Below, piece after piece: positions 37,901-46,456 of a DNA stretch of 64,000 nt. Source of the stretch: a virus; IMG/VR virus record IMGVR_UViG_3300025000_000090, positions 1 through 64,000 of that record. One strand, given 5' to 3'. Positions within the stretch are counted from its first letter, which is position 1, and each line of letters begins with the position of its first letter. Under the pieces are notes generated by a model that saw nothing but the letters and a program-made list of their open reading frames with translations, made no database searches and was not told the origin of the DNA. The position numbers and the translations under genes were made by a program.

Positions 37901-40900
37901 AGGAAATAAGGTTATTCTAGCTGTTGATATGGCTTTTATTGAAGGTAATAATAATAAGGATTACCTACCAATAGCAATACAAACTATTGAAGATCATGCT
38001 GCTGGTAAGAAACCTATTCTATGGTTAAGGGCCAAGAATCCTTCTAAATCAGATATTGCCATAAGGAAATATATGTTTAGTCAAGTGAATAAAACTAAAA
38101 AACCTAACTTTAGTTTTACTGCTGAAACTACAATAGATCAGCATTTACCGGCTTGGATCAACAAAACTCGGCAAGAAAGACCCATTGCAGAACAACTAAT
38201 AGATGGGAAGACTAATAATGCACATATAGCTATTGGTAATCATGCTATGACTGTTAAAACAGTTGATAACAATGGTAATCATATTATAGCTGAAGATGTA
38301 AGGAAATTCCAACCAGGAACTTCTTATATAATGATTAAGAATTCTGATAGCAAATGGTATGCACATAAAATATATCAGAAGCCAATATCTAATGAAAGAT
38401 TTGACAGAATTAGGGCAGAATGGATTCTTAATGCTCATCAAATGATTATTGAATTTGCTAAAGGAAATAAGATATTTGAAGATATTGAAGATTTAAGACA
38501 TGAGGTTAGCAAATACTTAAACTTAAATCCTGCTGTGTTTAAGGATAAAAAAGCATCCATAAAATTAGCAACTAAAGAAGGTAAGTTTAATAACTTCTTT
38601 GGAATTGGACAAGAAGCTAATGGTGATATAGAATTACAGTTACCAGGACACATGGATGGGGGTAAATCCTATCCATACTTAAAATTTACTATTAAGAATG
38701 TTAATGGTAAACTTTCTATTGAGAAATATATTGGTAAAGATGACGATGTTGCTAGTTATGCTAAAATATCACAAACTGAGCTTTTAAAAGAATTTGAGCT
38801 TAGACTTACTAATATGTATCCTAATATTAAAGAGATTACAGATCCTGAATTAAGAAATAACTTTACAAGATTACAAGTAACCAAAGAAGGATTAAAGAGG
38901 ACTGAACCTCAGCATTACTATCAATTTTTATCTGATAATAAGATTGCAGAAACAAGGATTAATGGACTTAAAACTCCAAGTGGAGAAGTTGTATTTACCA
39001 CAACGCCAAGAATTGCTATTAATAGCAACATTAATTCATTTACAGAAGTAAAGAAAGATTTGGTTGAGGAAGTTAAAAAACCTGAAGTTTCAAATAAAGA
39101 CCTTCCAATTGAACCACAAAATTCATTCTTTAATAATATGGATAATGATTTTGAGGAACCAGTAGTGCCAGTGTCTGATGATTTAGTATCTCAAATAGAC
39201 TTCAATAAAGCCTCTTTAAAGTCATTTAAAGCTAACAATGATATTGTTAATACGCTACATACAAATGTATTGAAAATACTTGATGCACAAAAGGCTAGAA
39301 CTGGATATAATAACTTATATAAAGCGGTTGCTCAAGTAAAGGCAGATCTTGAATTTGCTAGAGATAATTATAACAAATTTATTGATGCTAATTTGACTCC
39401 AGAGGAAGCTGCTAAGAATGGTGTAACTACTCTTGGTTCTAGGAATCAGGCAATAGCTGAAACTATGACTAATATCTTAGACAACTTTGAAGAAAAAAGA
39501 AATTCTGATGGTAACATTGACTTTATTGGTTATTCTGAATTCATTAATCTTAAAATTGATGAATCTTCGTATGAAATACTATCAGCAACTGATGATGAAT
39601 ATGAGGAAAATTCTGATGAGGGTGAGAAGAATTCAGATACAGAAGCTTATGCTGTAAATAGAGCATTTAAGGAAGATCCTGAGAAATCAATGGATGCTAA
39701 AGTTAGAAGGTTATTTTATGATATTCCATTAAGAAATAATAAAAGACAGAAGGTTCCTAATCAAATATGGCAACCTATTTATATTGATTCAGGAGTTGTA
39801 TTCAATTATCTGATTGATCAGCTTGTAGGTACTAATCCTGATGAAATAATGGATGAAATGCGTCAATTAGCCGAATACAATGATATAGCTAAGGATGTAC
39901 TTGACAAACTTGACAAATTAGCTCAAACAAATCCAGATGTGGTTAAGAGTTTTATAGTTACCATGACTAAGCAACAAGCTAATTTCATGACCTTAAAATA
40001 CATCTTCAGTAAAGATGCTGAATACTTGCCTACTGTTAAAATTATACATACTAATAGAAGTGGTATATCTGATGTGTTGGCTTCAACTTGGGAAGAAGTA
40101 CTTAATTATGATCTGAACTCATCTAATGATTTTGAGACAATAAATGGCAATGTTAAAATAAGTGTCAAAAAGAGGGAAGAATTAGTTAAGAAATATAATG
40201 CTATTGGCAAGGATGATTTGAAGGGTGATTTCATAGCATCAATGGCTTCTATTGGAGTTAAGTTTTCAGAGAGGGCTTATGATCAATTACAGAAGGACTT
40301 TGAGAAAAAGAGGAAACCATTCATTAGGAGATTTGGGGGAACAGCTCAGGGATCATCTTTTAAGAAATTCCTTGATAATGCATTTGGGCCTATATTCAAT
40401 GATGCTATTGCAAAAGGTGATAGTCCATATAGGGATCAATCTGCTGCTATTAAAAACTTAGCATTTTATCAATCTAAGTTTGAAACTGATGCTACATCTA
40501 GGATGCATAGAAACTCTAATGGAGATTCTGTTTATAGCTACGTTACTCCTAGCCACATGAGTAGAATATTAAATGATTTGAAGAATAATCCAGCTAAAGT
40601 TGAAGAACTTATGATGGATAAGTTTTCTGGTAAATCTACAATATTGAAGGATATTCAAAAGTATAATCAATTGAAAGCATTGCCTATATTAGATGGCAAT
40701 CAGCAAGTAGAACTTGAAAGATTGAGTGAAGAAATAAAGAGTTTAGGTGTTGTTTACTTTGATGCATCTAAAAATGATGTAAGTGGAGCGTTTCCGAGAA
40801 ATTATGAAAAACAGAGTATTGTAGAGAGGGAATTAACTAAGATATCTCTATATATAAATAATGGTAGTAATATATCTCAGATATTTACACCAACTCCTTC

Positions 40901-43900
40901 TGATAAAACAATGTTTACTTTGTTTCAGAGCTTGAGGATTAATACAAGATCAATAGTATTAGCTGATGGTCAATTGAAGATAACTGGTAAGGAAAAATAT
41001 AAGAGTGAGGCTAATCCAATTATAAACAAATTGAAAGACTTATTAGTTCAATCTGAGATAGATAGGATTAACCATGTTTCGATGTTGTTTAGTCAAGCTG
41101 TTAAAAATAAAGATTTTAGTAACCTAATTGAAGGATATCATTACATCAAAGTTGGTAAGGATTATAAACCAGGTGCTGGTACTTATTTCTTCTTTATACC
41201 AGAGCTAAACAAAGTTGTTAATGAACAAAACATAAGGAATCAGGAAACTGGTGAATTATCTGTTGATTTTGCTGATTCTAAGGTAGTTAAACAAGTAATG
41301 TTATCTGGTATTCAAAGTTTAGTTAAAGAAAAATTAGCTATATGGGAAAGAATTGGTATTACTAAAGATGGAATATTTAAAAGTGTTGATAAATCAGTAC
41401 TTGAGAAATATGGTAAGGATCCTTCTAATTTAGCCATATCTTATGTTATTAATAGCATGTCTGTATTAGCTAATGAATATATGCTTATTACCAATGATCC
41501 TGCTAGATTTGGTAAAACTGATGATTATAGTGGTAACTATGAAGACTATGAGCAACTATTAGAATCTACATCTGCTAATATGTTTAAGCGTATTGCTAAA
41601 GATATAGCTCCAGGAACACAAGCTGAATGGGAAGTTAATCATTATAGGGTTATGATGATTGCTGAACCTAAATTTGCCAGTGAATTGGCTTCATACAATG
41701 AAACTTTTAAAAAGGCTTATGGAGACATTAAACTTGCAGATGCACAAGAGTGGACTACATTAGAGGAACATATAAATGTACTTAAAGCTTATGGTGAAAT
41801 TACTAATGAAGAATATGATGATATATTAAAGAATAAGGAGAATCTTTCTGATACTCAAATTGAGATTATATTGCAACCAATGAAGCCAGTACAGGTTTTT
41901 AATGTATTTGAGGCTGATTTGAAAGAAAACATACCTTATTATATTAAATCATCTTCATTCCCATTAATTCCTCAAATAGCTAAACAGTTTCCACAATTGA
42001 ATAGAATGATGCAAATAATGTATAAGAATGATATTCAAAGGGTAGCTCCAAAATCAGCTACTAAAACTGGTTATAGGAATGCCGTAGATTTAACTTCAAC
42101 TAAGGACTTTGAGAAGGATGGTATTACTTTAAAGAAGAATAAGAGAACTGGATTGGATAAAGCTATTACTTTAAGTAGAGATGGATTTAGGATTCAACAG
42201 AAATTCCCTTATGATTTAGAGAAGGAAACTGATTTAGAAGGTAGCCAATTAAGGAGATTACTTACTGCTAATATGATTGATACTGATGGTAATGCATTAG
42301 TGTTTGATTTGAATGGTAAACAAAAATCTGGATTAGAGTTAAAGGAACTTAATGATGAAATTCATACTGAATTATATAATAGAAGGTTTAATGATTTATT
42401 AGAAAAACTTAGTGCCAATGAAACTGTTAATGGTATTACCCTTAATGATGTAAATGAATTAAGGAAATTAATGGTTGAGGAAGCTGTTAATAAGGAATAT
42501 GGCTACAATGAAATATTAGCATTAAGGACTGTAGAGTTTAATGGTAAAAATACATTTGAAACGCCATTATTTTTTCACCCAATGATTCATAAGATTGAGT
42601 CTATATTGACCTCTATAATGAAAAATAGGGTGTTAAAGTTAAAACTCCCAGGGAAATCATCTGTACAAGGATCTCCTTATGGTTTTGTAACCACATTAGA
42701 AGAGTTTAACAAGACTATTGGAAAAAACAATGTTATCATATATTCTAAGGATTATGATGCTACTAAAGGTCTTAGTTACAAGAAAAATGCAGATGGAAGT
42801 ATAGAAGCTGAGATATTCTTACCAATACCATTTAAAAAAAATGGTAAGCCTGTAAATACTTCTGAATATACCAAAGATGGATATATTGACTTAACCAAAC
42901 TCAGCCCACAAATGCTTGAGATGATTGGATATAGAATTCCAACTCAAAAGGCTAGTAGCATGATGAGGTTGAAAGTTGCTGGATTCTTACCACAAACTGT
43001 AGGTGACTTAATCATAACTCCTCCAGAATTATATGCTCAAATGGGTACTGATAATGACGGTGATAAACTGAAACTACATTGGTACAACTATAATATTGCA
43101 TCTACTGGTAAGATTCAAAAAATAGCTATTGGAAGTGTTGTTAAAGACATGAGTAATGAGCAATTACAGAATCTTTCAATAGACATTATGCATTCTGTGA
43201 TGAGACATCCAGAGATTGTTAATAGAACAATAAATCCTCTTGAAAATAAAGATATTCAGAATGTTGTAGATGCTCTTGATAAAGCTAAAGGTAAAAAAAC
43301 ATCAACTAATAAAATGGGATTATCGGTAATAAATGATAATATGCAGAGTGATATGGTAGCTATTCAAGCTGCTGGTAAAGCTGGTATTGCAATAGAATCT
43401 GTAGCTGTAACAATGCATGCATTAGGACAATATGCAGGACTTTATATTACTGCAAATCCTAATAGATCCACATCTGTTAAATTTAGCAATACTGATGAAA
43501 CTGCTGGTGAATTTACTGATAAAGCCGAAGGCAATACTGTTGATGATTCACTTAATTATGAACATCCACAATCAGAAGGAGCCTGGAGATTAGATAAGAT
43601 ATTTGGATTTGATGGTAAGATGATTTCAGATGTATTGGTAAACATACAGAATGAATCAGTGGATAATGCTAACAATAGGTTATTGTTTCCAATGAATTTA
43701 AATGAGGTTACGTTTGATGTAGCTAACCTTATCGCTAGGGCTGGATTCAATGAAAGGTTCATTGGATTCTTCTTAAATCAACCTATTATATTGGAATATG
43801 TTGAAGAATTAAATAAACTTAATAGATTTGATGAGAAGAATTTTACTCCAAATAAAGTTAAACAACTTCAACTTAGGATGCTTAATTCTGTTGGTGCAAA

Positions 43901-45947
43901 AATTGAGTTTGATGATTTAAATGATCTTTCAACAAGTAATCTTTCAATGGCTGCAATGGAAGCTGGTTTAACTGATAAGAATAAAGAAACCCAGCTAAAA
44001 GCATTAACAAACTTTATTATTTACAATGATATATCAAAAGACTTAAATAAGATTCAGAGGACAGCCAATGTTGATAATAAGTTCTTAGGTTCTAACTTAA
44101 ATGGAGTTGTTTCTAAATTGAAAAACTTTGAATCTGACATTAAGGGTACTTATATTGGTAATGGTGAAAATTTACATGTTGGAAGATATGGAGATACCAC
44201 CCAGGGTAGCGCTTACAAGGTGGGTATTGAGAAATCAGTTAAATTATATTCTAATATACTACCAATAAACACCAATTTGATTAACAATTTATATGAGCAA
44301 TTAGTTGAGCAAGCTGGTAGGGAATTATCCGAAGATGAATTACTTGATTTCAATATTGGGATTAGGAATGCTATCTACAATGAAGCAATTAAGGCTGTAT
44401 TTGATATAAAAGATATACAAGCATACAGGACTTCATTATTACATGGAGATAATGCATTGGGGAATAGGGTTGTTAAGTTTAAAAAAGGTGATAATGTTCC
44501 ATCATTCATAAAATCATTGAATGTAAACATTCCTACTGTAAAAGGAGATCCTATTACAATTACACATTCATCATCGAAGATTAACAAGAAAACCGTTGAT
44601 TTGCAGAAACAACAAGATTGGTTGGATATGCTTAATTCTAAAGATGAAGTTACTAGGAAGTTGGCATTTGACTTAATGATTTATTCTATAACATTTGGTA
44701 CTCAGAGAACTGCTAATGATTTTGGTAGATTCTTGCCTAATGATTTTGTAGTATCTTCTGGATTATCTAAGTATTTAACTGGAGTTAATTTTAATGATGT
44801 TGATATGTCTGAATTAAGCAAGAATATGGTTGCTAATTTTAAAGTTCAATATATACAACATCTACCAAAGTATGCTAAGCTAGTTGCTGAAGAATCTATT
44901 GAAAGCAGAACTGATGATTCAATAACATTGAAAGTTAATGTTTGGAAGAAAGCTCCACACTTAATTGAAGAGTTCAATGACAAAACTTTTGAAACTACTT
45001 TATATAAGAAAGAAAAAGGTTTGTTATATAAGAAGATTGATTTACTTGGTAAAGGTGAATTAACTGCTTATAATATCTCTGATGCTTATGGTAAGAGTAA
45101 ATCTGCAATAGTTAATACAGAGGAAAATAATGTTGAACCAACTTTTTTAGAGGCAAAACAGTCTAAGAAGATATTGGATGGTTTAGGATTTAACAAGGGT
45201 GTTTCTGGACTATTGACAGGACTCTCAAAAAGTGCGACAACTGAAGCTCATAAGGCATTAGCTGATTATTACCTAAGTAAGTCAGAACTATTAGACGCAT
45301 TTAAATTAGAGAAATTTGATCCAGAAAATCCAAAACATCATTCTTCTGGTAACAATTTAATGGTTAAGGGTAGAGTTGTTTCTGAAAATGGATTGATTCT
45401 TATTAATGAGAATGCTATTGAGAATAAGGCTGATTTAGAGCATACAATATTACATGAAGTAACTCATGCTTATACGGTTGAATTAGAGAAAAATAGGGCA
45501 TTATTAACTCCAGAACAATCTAAATTGTTTAAGGATTTAGATACTATGGTAGAATATGTTAAAAAGCAGAAAGGACATGAAAAATACTCTTATTATTTAT
45601 CAAATACTAGGGAGTTTATTTCAGGAACAATGTCTAATGCTGATTTTCAAGAATATCTAAATAGTGTTAATTACAAAACATCAAATATATTAGAGAAGAT
45701 ATTAGAGTTCTTTAAAAAGCTTGTTGAGCTTGATGTAAGAGTTAATAGTATGTTAGCTAATTCAATGCAGAATATAATCAAGATAATTGATTCTTCAGGT
45801 AAGGAACAACTACAATCAATTAGGAAGGAAGCAAGTTTTGGATTAACAGTAGATGATATAGCAGAAGCTGAAGAAATAAGAAAAGAGTGTCAAGGATTAG
45901 GAAGTTCAATAAAAAGTAGTAAATTTGCAAAATTATTTAAAGAATAG
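34968..45947 (+). CDS. Giant virion protein: two-barrel RNA polymerase with C-terminal metallopeptidase
   Basis: This 3659-residue protein is probably packaged and injected so that it can transcribe early phage genes. The N-terminal 500 residues hold Gly/Ala-rich hydrophobic segments (LMFPAMGVAGIAGKIGKG) and long charged helices, as in ejected proteins. At residues 2695-2699 lies DNDGD. It is preceded by RIPTQKASSMMRLKVAGFLP and a Pro-Glu-Leu segment, and about 90 residues upstream by KLPGKSSVQGSPYG. Together these match the double-psi beta-barrel active site region of multisubunit-type RNA polymerases (DxDGD metal-binding motif); crAss-like enzymes studied have DFDID. Near the C-terminus HEVTH (3496-3500) with Glu 3549 (TREFISG) looks like a zinc metallopeptidase, perhaps for processing. 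The gene is a single uninterrupted 11-kb frame. Confidence 0.78.
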   Translation: MSIFDKQDIDPQTGLNIEQKDNSIFSRSRRTQPDLTPTQAGAYGVGQYFRDENLNLQDVVDAPEELNYNRANMQTGWELLGKSLAQGGIEATLGAAEGIAYALDFEEIFNHDKQASEGFDNWAAKGIRGFKENLQDDYFKIYQTRDAESGSLLDKMGDGTWWASQGKTMGTTLSLMFPAMGVAGIAGKIGKGINLASKIGKATAIGEAAAQAGLQGTAAALFSRKAESAMEANQKFQEDYQMHLQDPKTQMEALQPFKQEFDQITSEYDQLSKTLYNPSQENYQLLEGQRQQKLSELQGRMSQIKQTAIGNVDELAKKKAGEAASKVFKANAAMLPIDILQYSLLLKPLSGLKKTADTFGKSVLGKTASILAIQPASEAVEEGYQFVASEEATESVRTGEKMFGEGFGNRMSEYVKDPAFHESVFLGGAMGLLFEGAGPVARTAAERTAKYANALNSTRVAKDPNKTAKVASENRKDFITKSLINDNVDRNREDFKKVVETAKNNKDLTNEQRDEIVKNAETIIGDLDDVQKWESELISNEKFSENNQLRNQYVLAKLADKHVKENISKYKQAYNQELGKVELPDLTPVGENTKEHLNALRNELIDAQIYKNSLEHTINVTNNSDNKELNEKQRASLTSYLNKQLEAAKVVVENKTKELESKSGDFSQSKLAPANLEQLQEAKNYLTENQVKNQFIVAPTLSQFQKLTKEEATAKEKSLINTIAQEGNKTIESEIKTKLNRDLPLEYYEQLESELKDTKISESTKKTLQNKIKQLRIKKEAEIIKSSKNNEIPLPEEPVNKMDLSNVPEEQNTEFDFEGNDVEEAGNNSAISKNPEVVAFAEDISNGVVRNTPGDQQFYKNNSNDVEGELQRLQFVKNSIPKELTPETNAEDIVVETEENKEESTDIITQELPEEQTIEEEELESEESNSDYSFGIARVKQYDVNSDGKKTDSYDKDGNLIITDRNLLESSIPGKFAKGNKVILAVDMAFIEGNNNKDYLPIAIQTIEDHAAGKKPILWLRAKNPSKSDIAIRKYMFSQVNKTKKPNFSFTAETTIDQHLPAWINKTRQERPIAEQLIDGKTNNAHIAIGNHAMTVKTVDNNGNHIIAEDVRKFQPGTSYIMIKNSDSKWYAHKIYQKPISNERFDRIRAEWILNAHQMIIEFAKGNKIFEDIEDLRHEVSKYLNLNPAVFKDKKASIKLATKEGKFNNFFGIGQEANGDIELQLPGHMDGGKSYPYLKFTIKNVNGKLSIEKYIGKDDDVASYAKISQTELLKEFELRLTNMYPNIKEITDPELRNNFTRLQVTKEGLKRTEPQHYYQFLSDNKIAETRINGLKTPSGEVVFTTTPRIAINSNINSFTEVKKDLVEEVKKPEVSNKDLPIEPQNSFFNNMDNDFEEPVVPVSDDLVSQIDFNKASLKSFKANNDIVNTLHTNVLKILDAQKARTGYNNLYKAVAQVKADLEFARDNYNKFIDANLTPEEAAKNGVTTLGSRNQAIAETMTNILDNFEEKRNSDGNIDFIGYSEFINLKIDESSYEILSATDDEYEENSDEGEKNSDTEAYAVNRAFKEDPEKSMDAKVRRLFYDIPLRNNKRQKVPNQIWQPIYIDSGVVFNYLIDQLVGTNPDEIMDEMRQLAEYNDIAKDVLDKLDKLAQTNPDVVKSFIVTMTKQQANFMTLKYIFSKDAEYLPTVKIIHTNRSGISDVLASTWEEVLNYDLNSSNDFETINGNVKISVKKREELVKKYNAIGKDDLKGDFIASMASIGVKFSERAYDQLQKDFEKKRKPFIRRFGGTAQGSSFKKFLDNAFGPIFNDAIAKGDSPYRDQSAAIKNLAFYQSKFETDATSRMHRNSNGDSVYSYVTPSHMSRILNDLKNNPAKVEELMMDKFSGKSTILKDIQKYNQLKALPILDGNQQVELERLSEEIKSLGVVYFDASKNDVSGAFPRNYEKQSIVERELTKISLYINNGSNISQIFTPTPSDKTMFTLFQSLRINTRSIVLADGQLKITGKEKYKSEANPIINKLKDLLVQSEIDRINHVSMLFSQAVKNKDFSNLIEGYHYIKVGKDYKPGAGTYFFFIPELNKVVNEQNIRNQETGELSVDFADSKVVKQVMLSGIQSLVKEKLAIWERIGITKDGIFKSVDKSVLEKYGKDPSNLAISYVINSMSVLANEYMLITNDPARFGKTDDYSGNYEDYEQLLESTSANMFKRIAKDIAPGTQAEWEVNHYRVMMIAEPKFASELASYNETFKKAYGDIKLADAQEWTTLEEHINVLKAYGEITNEEYDDILKNKENLSDTQIEIILQPMKPVQVFNVFEADLKENIPYYIKSSSFPLIPQIAKQFPQLNRMMQIMYKNDIQRVAPKSATKTGYRNAVDLTSTKDFEKDGITLKKNKRTGLDKAITLSRDGFRIQQKFPYDLEKETDLEGSQLRRLLTANMIDTDGNALVFDLNGKQKSGLELKELNDEIHTELYNRRFNDLLEKLSANETVNGITLNDVNELRKLMVEEAVNKEYGYNEILALRTVEFNGKNTFETPLFFHPMIHKIESILTSIMKNRVLKLKLPGKSSVQGSPYGFVTTLEEFNKTIGKNNVIIYSKDYDATKGLSYKKNADGSIEAEIFLPIPFKKNGKPVNTSEYTKDGYIDLTKLSPQMLEMIGYRIPTQKASSMMRLKVAGFLPQTVGDLIITPPELYAQMGTDNDGDKLKLHWYNYNIASTGKIQKIAIGSVVKDMSNEQLQNLSIDIMHSVMRHPEIVNRTINPLENKDIQNVVDALDKAKGKKTSTNKMGLSVINDNMQSDMVAIQAAGKAGIAIESVAVTMHALGQYAGLYITANPNRSTSVKFSNTDETAGEFTDKAEGNTVDDSLNYEHPQSEGAWRLDKIFGFDGKMISDVLVNIQNESVDNANNRLLFPMNLNEVTFDVANLIARAGFNERFIGFFLNQPIILEYVEELNKLNRFDEKNFTPNKVKQLQLRMLNSVGAKIEFDDLNDLSTSNLSMAAMEAGLTDKNKETQLKALTNFIIYNDISKDLNKIQRTANVDNKFLGSNLNGVVSKLKNFESDIKGTYIGNGENLHVGRYGDTTQGSAYKVGIEKSVKLYSNILPINTNLINNLYEQLVEQAGRELSEDELLDFNIGIRNAIYNEAIKAVFDIKDIQAYRTSLLHGDNALGNRVVKFKKGDNVPSFIKSLNVNIPTVKGDPITITHSSSKINKKTVDLQKQQDWLDMLNSKDEVTRKLAFDLMIYSITFGTQRTANDFGRFLPNDFVVSSGLSKYLTGVNFNDVDMSELSKNMVANFKVQYIQHLPKYAKLVAEESIESRTDDSITLKVNVWKKAPHLIEEFNDKTFETTLYKKEKGLLYKKIDLLGKGELTAYNISDAYGKSKSAIVNTEENNVEPTFLEAKQSKKILDGLGFNKGVSGLLTGLSKSATTEAHKALADYYLSKSELLDAFKLEKFDPENPKHHSSGNNLMVKGRVVSENGLILINENAIENKADLEHTILHEVTHAYTVELEKNRALLTPEQSKLFKDLDTMVEYVKKQKGHEKYSYYLSNTREFISGTMSNADFQEYLNSVNYKTSNILEKILEFFKKLVELDVRVNSMLANSMQNIIKIIDSSGKEQLQSIRKEASFGLTVDDIAEAEEIRKECQGLGSSIKSSKFAKLFKE

Positions 45948-45952
45948 GAATT

Positions 45953-46441
45953 ATGTATATAAGTAAAAAAATAGAAGAATTAATCAATCAAAGAATTTTA
46001 GAAGAGGAAAAATCTAGTAGGCTCTATTTAGCAATGAGTAAGTATTTAAACTTTTCTGGGTATTTTGGGGCATCTAAATTATGGAAAAAATATGCAGATG
46101 AAGAAATGGAACATGCTAGTTGGGCTTATGATTACTTAGAGAAATTAAACATATTACCAACAGTACCAACTCTACCAGCTCCAATAATGGAGTTTGATGG
46201 TTTGTGTGATATATGTAGTAAATCTTTAGACCATGAAATTTCCATAACCGAATCCTGTAATGATTTAGCAAAAGTTGCTACAATAGAATTTGATTTCATG
46301 ACATTAGAATTAGCCCAAAGATATTTAAAGGAACAAAGTGAGGAAGTTGAGAAGCAAACCTATTGGAAAGATAGGATTTTACTGTTTGGTGAAGACAAGA
46401 TGATGTTGAGAATGCTTGATGAGGAAATGGGTAGTATTTAA
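45953..46441 (+). CDS. Ferritin (bacterial FtnA-type), phage-encoded
   Basis: The 162-residue protein aligns by eye over its whole length with bacterial ferritins, which oxidise Fe(II) and store iron in a 24-subunit shell. The expected ferroxidase ligands are present: Glu 18 (EEEKSSRLY), Glu 51 and His 54 (ADEEMEHASW), Glu 95 (LDHEISIT), Gln 128 and Glu 131 (LKEQSEEVEK). The family turn LNILPTVPTLPAPIMEF is also kept. An unusual feature is a CxxC pair (Cys 85, Cys 88; LCDICSK) just before Glu 95. The gene lies 5 nt after the giant polymerase gene and 15 nt before the next giant gene, on the same strand, with local codon use. It is therefore embedded in the late virion operon. Whether it enters the virion or acts in the infected cell is unknown. 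Confidence 0.9.
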   Translation: MYISKKIEELINQRILEEEKSSRLYLAMSKYLNFSGYFGASKLWKKYADEEMEHASWAYDYLEKLNILPTVPTLPAPIMEFDGLCDICSKSLDHEISITESCNDLAKVATIEFDFMTLELAQRYLKEQSEEVEKQTYWKDRILLFGEDKMMLRMLDEEMGSI

Positions 46442-46456
46442 TTTAAACTATAAACA

